The notes below the pieces were generated by a model, which saw only the letters and a program-made list of their open reading frames with translations, ran no database searches and was not told where the DNA came from. Shown here piece after piece: positions 34,953 to 44,400 of a DNA stretch of 45,567 bases; positions within the stretch are counted from its first letter, which is position 1, and every line of letters starts with the position of its first letter. The DNA is taken from contig JAFGXD010000079.1 in assembly GCA_016936815.1 (NCBI GenBank), positions 1-45,567 on the forward strand, written 5' to 3'. This stretch comes from Bacteroidales bacterium (GTDB taxonomy: Bacteria; Bacteroidota; Bacteroidia; Bacteroidales; GWF2-38-335). The translations under genes and the position numbers were made by a program.

Positions 34953-37900
34953 TCATCTTTCTAAAATAATTTTTAATTGAGCTTGAAACTTAGGCATTAG
35001 AATTATTTTTTCTACCCTTTCAGCAATCTCCTTCTTTTCGGCTCTTTCAAGCATATTATTAATTTCCAGAAGCATTCTTAATCTTTCTCTTATGTCGTCT
35101 CCAATTCTATTAACATCTTTAATATCAAGAGAGTGGAAATAAATCATATCGTCTTCAAGAAGGTCAATTAGCTTAACAAGAATAGCTTCTGCCTTTTCGG
35201 ATTCACCTAACGATTCGTAAATATTAGCTGAAAGAACCAATCCCATATCGGTGTAGAAATTTTCAACCGGAAGAATTTCCATTCCTCTGTCCATTACTTC
35301 AATAGCTTTTTCGGGTTTTTCTTCATTTATTAGAGCGTAGGCTAATCGTGCAAACATTCCCCTAATCTGAACTATTTTTGCAGTTCGCATTTGGTAGTAA
35401 TCGAAGTAAATATCTCCACCAATATTTCCCCATTTGAAATTATTCATTAAATCGTCGTACAGGGTTTTTGTGTTGATGTGATTTCCGTGGAAGTCCTTTT
35501 TTCCGCCCCTAATTGGAACAACCTGGTAAGCAAAACCTTTAAACTGAATATATGGACTTAAACCCAAATCACCGGCCGGCATAGGAGAAGAAAAACAGAC
35601 AGGACGTTCCCAGTTGCTGTTTGCCAGAACATCCAGAACAATTAATTGGTCTTTCATAATATAACCCTGCTTTATGGTTCTTTCGCTTAATTTGAAAACA
35701 ATATTTTCAGTCATTAAGTCGGCATCGGTTGAATCAACAATTCCATAAGAAAGAGCATTTTCTTTATTTACAGGAATAATAAATTTAGTGCCGGGCAGAT
35801 AGTAAAGGTTGTTTTGTTTTTCAACATTTGAATCTTTTGCAATAAAAGCCATAGCATCCTTTAATGGAATCGGGCTGTCGGCAATAGCTTCATAAAGCTG
35901 ATCAAGAAACGACTTTATTTGATTCATTGTTTCCAAAGAAAGTCCAAATTGTTTTTGTTTTGCCTCGTCTTGTAAAGCAGAAATAATATTTGAGAGTTTA
36001 TCTCTTAACTCAATAGGACCTTGATCTTTAGCTTTCATTATTCTATCGAAAGAAGTTTTGTCAAGGCTTTCAAGTTTTGAATTATTCATTACCTCAGTAA
36101 ACTGTTCAGCCAGTTTTTCATAATTTGATTTTAAGTTTGTGTTGGCATCATATTTTTCCTGCATCAACAAATACTTTGTGCCCTCCTCATCAATTCTTAT
36201 TTGGTCTCTCTTTCCAGTTAAGACTTGTTTTTGAGTAAATGAAAGAGGAATTGATTTGGATTCGTAAACGGTGTTTTTCATCTGATTAATGTACCAATCT
36301 GCATTAAGATAAGGCATACAAAGCACCCTTACATCAGTTCTAACACCCTCTACCTCTTGAGCATACCACAGCGGAAATGTATCGTTATCTCCAACAGTAA
36401 ATAATACTGCATTTTTACTACAGGAATTTAGATAATTGCCTGCAAAATCGCGAGCTACATATCTTGAGGATCTATCGTGATCGTCCCAGTTTTCGGCAGC
36501 CATTATAATAGGAACAAGAGCAAGGGAAGCTACTCCTGCAATTATTGCTGCTTTGCTTCCTTTAATAACCTCAGTTACTCCTCTATATAAGGCTAATACA
36601 CCAAGACCAATCCAAATAGCAAAAGAATAGAATGAACCTGCAAATGCATAATCTCTCTCTCTGGGTTGTTGAGGATATTGATTTAAGTAAATAACAATTG
36701 CAATTCCGGTAAAGAAAAACAACAAAGCAACAACCCAAAAATCGTATTTTCTTCTAAGTATTTGAATTACAATACCGGCAATACCAAAAATAAGAGGTAA
36801 AAGATAATACTTATTTCTTCCTTTATTTTCCATAAAAGACTTGGAAACTTTATCTTGAGAACCTAACCTAGCCTTATCGAAAGGAGCAATTCCACTCATC
36901 CAATTACCGTTAATTTTGTCTCCATGAGACTGAATGTCATTTTGTCTTCCGGCAAAATTCCACATGAAATAGCGGTAATACATATGTCCGATTTGGTAAT
37001 CAGTAAAAAACTTAAAATTCTCTCCAAAAGTTGGAATTTGAAGGCTGTACTTTCTACCCTCTCCGACCGATATTGCAACTGTTTTTCCTTTTACATCTCC
37101 CCAATAAACATAATCGGCTTTGTGTTCAGGTCGGTGACTATGCATTCTAGGAAAATACGTACATGCTTCAGGAGGGTATACGTAATCTTGTCTGTAGTTT
37201 ATTATTTCGTATTGGCCATCAATTTTTGCATAAATTGGTCGACTATCTTCAGTACTTAGAGGTGGAGTACTGTAATAAGGGCCGTAAATTAGAGGATTAT
37301 CCCCATACTGTTCCCTGTTTAAATAATCCAGCAAAGAAAAAGCGTTATCGGGAGCATTTTGATTCATTGGAGTTTGAGCCACAGATCTAATAATAATAAG
37401 GGCAAAAGATGAATATCCAATTACCAACATTGCAAATACCAGCATTACCTTTTTAAGTATTTCCTTTTTCTTTACAACGGCATAAAACAAGAGTCCGAAA
37501 ATTAAAGCAAAAAGCAAGAATACATAAAAAGCTAGTCCTGTATTGTAAGGCATTCCAAAAGAATTAACAAACAACAAGTCGAATTTACTTCCAAGTTTTG
37601 GTATTCCCGGAATAAAACCATACATCATAAAAAGTACCAATCCTCCTGCTATTAATCCGGCAAAAAGAAGTTTGAGATAAGAAAATTCATATTTTTTGAA
37701 AAAATACATTAGAACAATTGCAGGAATGGCGAGTAAGTTAAGCAAGTGGACACCGATTGAAAGTCCCATAAGGTATGCAATCAATAAAATCCATCGAAAA
37801 GATTGTGGGCTTTCGGATTGATCTTCCCACCTAACAATAGCCCAAAAAACTAAAGCAGTAAACAAAGAAGAAGAAGCATAAACCTCTGCTTCAACTGCCG

Positions 37901-38315
37901 AAAACCAGAAAGAATCTGAAAAAGTATAGGCCAGGGCACCTACAAAACCTGCAGATAAAATAGCAATGGTTTTTTCAAGTGAAATTTCTTCATCAACTTT
38001 GGTTAATATTTTTCTGGCAAAATAAGTTATTGTCCAAAACAGAAATAAAATTGTAAATGAACTAGCTAAAGCCGACATAATGTTGACCATCATAGCAACA
38101 TTTGTAACATCTCCTGCAAAAAAAGTAAAAAACCTTCCCATTAGCATAAAAAGTGGAGCTCCGGGAGGGTGACCAACTTCAAGTTTATAGGCAGAAGAAA
38201 TAAACTCACCACAGTCCCAAAAACTAACTGTTGGCTCAAGAGTTAGCAGATAAACAATAGTGGCAATCAGAAAAGATAACCAACCTGCGTAAATGTTAAG
38301 TTTTTTGAAATTCAT
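34953..38315 (-). CDS. DUF2723 polytopic membrane protein, GT-C glycosyltransferase-like
   Basis: A 1120-residue protein from the ATG at 38315; a TTG 24 codons upstream gives a poor N terminus. The first membrane helix (about 11-27) leads into the family motif SFWDCGEFI (31-39) and VGHPPGAPLF (47-56). This loop holds Asp34 and Glu37, comparable to the acidic residues of GT-C enzymes such as protein O-mannosyltransferases. About a dozen membrane helices follow to residue ~620, then a large soluble domain with HDRSSRYVARDFA and a TPR-like end (KPEKAIEVMDRGME). The family is thought to glycosylate surface proteins or polymers in Bacteroidota; the substrate is unknown. No promoter match is visible in the 171 bases before it. 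Confidence 0.85.
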   Translation of the reverse strand: MNFKKLNIYAGWLSFLIATIVYLLTLEPTVSFWDCGEFISSAYKLEVGHPPGAPLFMLMGRFFTFFAGDVTNVAMMVNIMSALASSFTILFLFWTITYFARKILTKVDEEISLEKTIAILSAGFVGALAYTFSDSFWFSAVEAEVYASSSLFTALVFWAIVRWEDQSESPQSFRWILLIAYLMGLSIGVHLLNLLAIPAIVLMYFFKKYEFSYLKLLFAGLIAGGLVLFMMYGFIPGIPKLGSKFDLLFVNSFGMPYNTGLAFYVFLLFALIFGLLFYAVVKKKEILKKVMLVFAMLVIGYSSFALIIIRSVAQTPMNQNAPDNAFSLLDYLNREQYGDNPLIYGPYYSTPPLSTEDSRPIYAKIDGQYEIINYRQDYVYPPEACTYFPRMHSHRPEHKADYVYWGDVKGKTVAISVGEGRKYSLQIPTFGENFKFFTDYQIGHMYYRYFMWNFAGRQNDIQSHGDKINGNWMSGIAPFDKARLGSQDKVSKSFMENKGRNKYYLLPLIFGIAGIVIQILRRKYDFWVVALLFFFTGIAIVIYLNQYPQQPRERDYAFAGSFYSFAIWIGLGVLALYRGVTEVIKGSKAAIIAGVASLALVPIIMAAENWDDHDRSSRYVARDFAGNYLNSCSKNAVLFTVGDNDTFPLWYAQEVEGVRTDVRVLCMPYLNADWYINQMKNTVYESKSIPLSFTQKQVLTGKRDQIRIDEEGTKYLLMQEKYDANTNLKSNYEKLAEQFTEVMNNSKLESLDKTSFDRIMKAKDQGPIELRDKLSNIISALQDEAKQKQFGLSLETMNQIKSFLDQLYEAIADSPIPLKDAMAFIAKDSNVEKQNNLYYLPGTKFIIPVNKENALSYGIVDSTDADLMTENIVFKLSERTIKQGYIMKDQLIVLDVLANSNWERPVCFSSPMPAGDLGLSPYIQFKGFAYQVVPIRGGKKDFHGNHINTKTLYDDLMNNFKWGNIGGDIYFDYYQMRTAKIVQIRGMFARLAYALINEEKPEKAIEVMDRGMEILPVENFYTDMGLVLSANIYESLGESEKAEAILVKLIDLLEDDMIYFHSLDIKDVNRIGDDIRERLRMLLEINNMLERAEKKEIAERVEKIILMPKFQAQLKIILER

Positions 38316-38439
38316 TTTACATTTATTTAACGGAAAAATGGCTTTCCGAAATTCGGGCTTAAAAATAGTATAATCCCTTAGAAACAAAAAATTAGTTTAT
38401 ATTTTTAACAGTTTTTAAGCAATAATAATTGTATAAAGC

Positions 38440-38474
38440 AAAAAAAAGCGGCCTGTTGCCAGACCGCTTTTATT
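38440..38474 (-). terminator. Intrinsic terminator of the SprB-repeat gene
   Basis: On the minus strand AAAAGCGG (38471-38464) pairs perfectly with CCGCTTTT (38451-38444) around a 12-base loop, followed by a run of T (38447-38441). It begins 15 bases after the stop codon at 38487, so it ends the large adhesin transcript before the DUF2723 gene. Confidence 0.85.
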
Positions 38475-38486
38475 AAACAATTTGTT

Positions 38487-41400
38487 CTATTGTCGTAAGA
38501 TAATTCTACTTGTGTAGATATTTTCTTTAGCAACAAGGTTAATAAAGTAAACTCCGGCTTTCAGTCCTTTAAGGTCGAATTCTGTTATTTCACTAACATT
38601 TTCAATTCTTCCTACATTTTCGCCAAGTACGTTCACTATTTCAATATGCTCAATTTCAATGTTAAAAAGTTCAATCTTTATAACACCTGAAGTTGGGTTA
38701 GGATAGATTAAATAACCGTTAGAGTAGCTCTTTCCTGCAATTTGATCAGAAAAGTCAACATAAATTGAATCTACAGTTTCACAGTTATTGTTATCTGTAA
38801 TGGTTACATAATACCAACCAAAAGAAAGATCTGTAATAGTATCTGTAAATCCACCATTACTCCAATCGTAAACATAATCCGGTGTTCCTCCTGATACTTC
38901 AACCCAAGCAGAACCGTTTCCGGCTCCAACAGGACTTTCTTCAACTGATCCCATAATCAAAACTAATTCAGCAGGTTCTCCAATAGTAAAGCTAGTAATT
39001 GTTTGACATCCCAAATCGTCACTAACAGTTAGAGAATAATCTCCGGCAGCAAGGAAGTCTTCGTTAGCTTCTGTTCCTCCGGAAGACCAGTTGTAATCGT
39101 AAGGAGCGGTACCACCTGTGACATTAGCAACAGCGTTTCCATTTGCTACACCAAAACAAGTAGCATCATAAGCAGAAACTAAAACAACAGGAGCGCCCAA
39201 ATCGTTTACCACAAAACTATCATTGGTAATACAACCATTTTCATCTGTAACCTCAACGCTGTAGGTTCCTGATAATAGATTGCTTAATGCATCAACAGTT
39301 TCTCCGCCATCCCATAAGATGTAATATGGTGAAGTTCCACCAATCATTGAAATACTAATGCTTCCATCGGCCATACCACAGTTTGCATCGTTTATTGAAG
39401 CAATAATCTCAAGAGAATCGGGCTGGGTAATTGTGTAAGTTTCAACTAACTGACAGTTATTATTGTCGGTTAAGGTAACAATATAATCACCGGCACAAAG
39501 TCCTGTTATTGAGGCATCGGTTGAAGAATTAGACCAAAGAATTGAGATTGGTGCTGTTCCTCCTGAAACTCCAATATTTATTGCACCATTGCAAGCATTG
39601 AAACAAGTAACATTAACCAAATCAATAACGTTTGCTGAAATTTGTGTTGGTTCCGCTACAGTCGCTGAACTTGTAATCTCGCATAAATTCTCATCGGTTA
39701 CGGTTACTGTGTAAATATCTGCAGAAAGTCCGGTAATAGCATCAGTACTTGCACCATTAGACCATGCGTAAGTGTAGATTCCTGTTCCACCGTTTACAAT
39801 AGTACTCACAGATCCATTATTATCTCCAAAACAAGTAATATCGGTTGCAGTTGCAGTTACTGTAAATTCAATAGGTTCAGCAATAATTACAGAAACTTCT
39901 TCTGTACAATTGTTTACATCGGTAACAGTTATTTGGTAAGTACCCGCTGTTAGTCCGGTTTCAGTAGCCGCAGAACCGCCATTAGACCAAGCAATGATGT
40001 AAGGAGAAATTCCACCGGTAACAGAAACACTTGCAGAACCATTGTTTCCACCATAACAAGCCACATCGTTATTTACTGATGTGCCGGCAATAAGTTCTGC
40101 AGGTTCAGTAATTACAACATCTATTGTTGATGAACAAGTGTTTGCATCGGTAACAGTAGCAGTTGTTGTTCCTGCACATAAACCACTTGCAGTAAGACCA
40201 TTTTCACCTGTTAGCCATGAAATTGTAAATGGAGCTGTTCCACTGGTTATTTCAATTTCGGCCGTTCCGTTACAATCTCCGTAACAACTAACATTGGTTT
40301 GTGAAACAAGCGATAATACCGGTCCGCCGGCATCATTAACATTTGCTAAGCCTGTTACTTCACAAAGGTTTGCATCGTAAACTGATACTCCATAAGAACC
40401 TGAAGCAAGTCCCGAAACAGATGCTCCGGTTGATCCATCATACCACAAATAAGTATAAGTTCCTGTACCACCTGTTGGAGCAACAGAAGCAGAACCGTTT
40501 GAAGCTCCACAACTTGCATCTGTTGTTGTTAGGTTTATAGCAATTGCTGAAGGCTCAGTAACTGTATATGAGCCGGTTGCAACACAAGAATTATCGTCGC
40601 TAACTGTAACGTTAACTGTTCCTGCGCAAAGGCCGTTAATGTTAGCTGTGGTTGAGAATGTAGGATTATCCCAAATGTAGCTGTATGAACCTGTTCCTCC
40701 GGTAACACTTACTGAAGCTGTTCCGTCACAGTTTGCGTTACAAGTCATACTTGTACCCGAAACACTAGCTGTTAGCTCGTCCGGTTGAGTAATTGTAACA
40801 CTTCCTGTAGCTTGACAAGCATTAGCATCGGTAACGGTAAGTCCGTAAGTTCCTGCAACTAATCCGGTAAGGTTTGGTGTAACTGCACCACCTGTCCAAG
40901 TATAGCTGTATGGACTGGTTCCTCCTGTTACAGTTGAGGTAGCCGAACCGTTAGCATCGCCAAAACAAAGAACATTTGTCTGAGCAATTGCAATATTTAA
41001 TGCAGCAGGTTGAGTAATAGTAACATTTGCAGTTGCACTTACCATACTGGCATCGGTTGCTGTTACAGTATAAACACCGTTACATAAACCTGTTGCTGTT
41101 GTGGTAGTTTGTGAAGCTGCACTCCATAAGTAAGTAATTGGAGCAACACCTCCACTTGCAAGAGCAGTAGCCGATCCATTACAATCGCCAAAACAAGTTG
41201 GGTTAACAAATCCTGTTATTGAAACAGAGAAAACACCCGGTTCGTTTACAGTTGCTGAAGCATAAGCCTCGCATCCGTTGGCATCGGTAACAACCACATT
41301 GTATGTTCCTGCTGAAAGTCCTGTTGCAGTAGCAGTTGTTTGTGAAGAACCATCGTCCCACAAATAAGTGAAAGAACCGGCTCCACCTGAAGCAGTAACG

Positions 41401-44400
41401 GTAGCAGTACCATCTGAGCCGCCTGCAACACTAACATCTGTTGCACTTGCAGAAGCAGTAAGCAATGAAGGTTGACTTACAGTATATGAACCACCATCTG
41501 TACAACCATTTGCATCGCTAACAACAACATTGTATGTTCCCGGAGCTAAATTAGTAGCTGTAGAAGTTGTTTGAGTAGCTGCATCATCCCATAAAAATGA
41601 ATATGTACCTGTTCCACCAACAACTGAGGCGCTTGCTGTTCCATTGGCATTACCAAAACAATCTACATTGGTTCCGGTAACAGTAGCAACAAGTTCTGCA
41701 GGTTGAGTAATTGTAACATTTCTAGTTATTGAGCAACCATTAATGTCGCTAATTTCAACTGAATGAGTACCCTGACATAGTCCGGTTTCTGTAGCAGCAG
41801 AGCCGCCGGTTGACCAAGAGTAAGAATATACCGGAGTTCCTCCTGAAACGTTAACAGTAGCAGAACCATTACATGAACCATAACAACTTGCATTTACAAC
41901 ACCTGAAATTGATGCGTTTAAAGCAGTAGGTTCAGTAATTGTAACAGAAGCTGCCGCATTGCAACCAACATTGTCGGTTACGTTTACTGAATGAGTTCCT
42001 GCACACATACCGGTTTCATTTAAACCTGAACCACCTGTTGACCATGCAATTGTATAAGGTGCAGTACCTCCTGAAACTGAAACAGTTGCAGTTCCATCAC
42101 AAACTCCGTTACATGATACATTTCCTGAAGAAGTAATTGTAGCAGTTGGAGCTCCAAGGTCGTTTACGTTTGCTGTGGCAGTTTGCTGACATCCGTTAGC
42201 ATCGCTAACTGTAACAACATAAGAACCTGCATAAAGAGCAGTTGCTGTTGCTGTAGTTTGACTTCCTGCAGCAGCATTCCAAAGATAAGTTAGAGTACCT
42301 GTTCCACCTGAAGCACTAACAGTTGCAGTTCCATCGTTATTTCCGCAAGTTGCAGGAGTTGATGAAGTGGTAGCTGAAATTGCAGCAGGTTCGGTAATTA
42401 CTTGTGAGTTGTTAATTACACAACCTTTGTTATCTGTAACAACAACCGTATAAGTACCGGCACAAAGATTTGTAGCAGTAGCAGTTGTTTGGAAGCCTGG
42501 ATCGTTCCATGAATATGTATATGGAGATGTTCCGCCGGAAACACTTGCAGTTGCAGTTCCATTACAAGAAGCATTACATGTGTTGTTAGTTCCGGACATT
42601 GTTAGAGATAGAGCAGTTGGCTGATTTATTGTTACACTTGAATTAATAACACAACTATTTGCATCAGTTACAGTTAAGCCATAAGTTCCCTGAGTTAATC
42701 CTGAAATATTTGCTGTTGTAGCCAAATTTGACCATGCATAAGTATAAGGACTAGCTCCACCTGATACAGTTGAATTAGCAGCTCCGTCGTTTCCTCCAAA
42801 GCAACTAATATCCGTTGCTGCAATATTAAGTGAAAGAGCAGCAGGTTCTGTAATAGTTACACTTGAAGTTCTGGCACAAAGATTCGCATCAGTTACTGTT
42901 ATTGTGTAAACACCTGCCGGAAGGTTGGAATAAGTTACTGTTCCATCTCCGGTATAACCATTTGGAGCCCAGTTATAAACATAAGGAGTTGTACCTCCGG
43001 TAACCAAAACAGTGGCCGAACCGGTTGAAGCTCCATTACAAAGTACGTTAACTTTGGAAATAGTGTTTACAATAGAAGCGGGCTGAGTAATAGTTACTGA
43101 ACCTGTTGTTTGACAAGAATTCTGATCTGTTACTGTAACAGAGTATGTTCCGGGAATCAAACTACTTATTGTTGAAGTGGTTTGTCCACCTGTCCATAAA
43201 TAAGATATTGTTCCTGTACCTCCTGAGGCAGAAACAGATGCTGAACCGTTTGCTGCACCATTACAAGTAACATTTGTTCCACTGGTTGTAGCTGCCAAAG
43301 CAGTTGGTTGGGTAATTGTTACTGAATTGCTTGCAGTACAAGAATTTGCATCGCTTATTGTAACAGTATATGTTCCGGCTACAAGATTTGTGTTTGTAGC
43401 TGAAGAACTACCATTCGACCATGCAAATAAGTAAGGACTTGTTCCTCCTGATGCACTTACAGTAGCAGAACCGGTATTTCCACCATTACACAAAACATCG
43501 CTTGAACTAATTGTTGAACTAATAGCTGTAGGCTGAGTAACGGTAGTTGAGGCAGTAGTCTGACAACCATTAACATCTGTTACTGTTACACTGTATGTTC
43601 CGGCAATTAATCCGGAAATGGTTGTTGTAGTAGCTCCTGTAGACCATAAATAATTATATCCTGCAGTTCCTCCGGCAGCTGAAACAGTTGCAGTTCCATT
43701 ATTTCCGCCAAAGCAAGAAACATTGGTTCTTGAAGCAGTTGCAGATAATGCTGTTGGTTGACTAACTGAAACAGAAGCAGATTGAGTACAAGAATTTGCG
43801 TCACTTACAGTAACAGTGTATGTTCCTGCAGGTAAATTTGAATAAGTTGTAGTTCCATCACCTGTAAATCCATTAGGAGCCCAGTTGTATCCGTAAGGAG
43901 AAGTTCCTCCTGCTACCGATACAGTAGCCTGACCGTTTGATAAACCATTACAAGTAACATTAGTATTTCCTGTAGTCAGTGTCATTCCGGCAGGTTGGGT
44001 AATTACAGCAGAAGTTATTTCTGTACAACCATTTGCATCTGTTACTGTAACAGTATATGTTCCTGCAATCAAATTAGAATAAGTAGCAGTACCATCGCCT
44101 GTATAACCATTTGGAGCCCAGTTAAATCCATAAGGAGAAGTTCCTCCGGCAGCATTTACAGTAGCTGAACCATTATTTCCGCCAAAACAAGAAACCTGTT
44201 GGTTAACAACTGTTGAAGCAAGCAAATCTGTTGGTTGTGTAATAACAACTGAAGTAGAAGCAGTACAAGAGTTAGCATCGGTTACAGTAACTGTGTAAGT
44301 TCCTTGAGTTAATCCTGAAATAGTTGCTCCTGAACCACCGTTGCTCCATGCATAACCCAAAGCACCTGTTCCGCCAACACCTGTGGCTGTAGCAGTTCCA

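Noticed and set aside
40081-40540. Open frames on the plus strand inside the SprB array
   Set aside because: They mirror the biased codon pattern of the minus-strand repeats and have no start signals or recognisable protein features.
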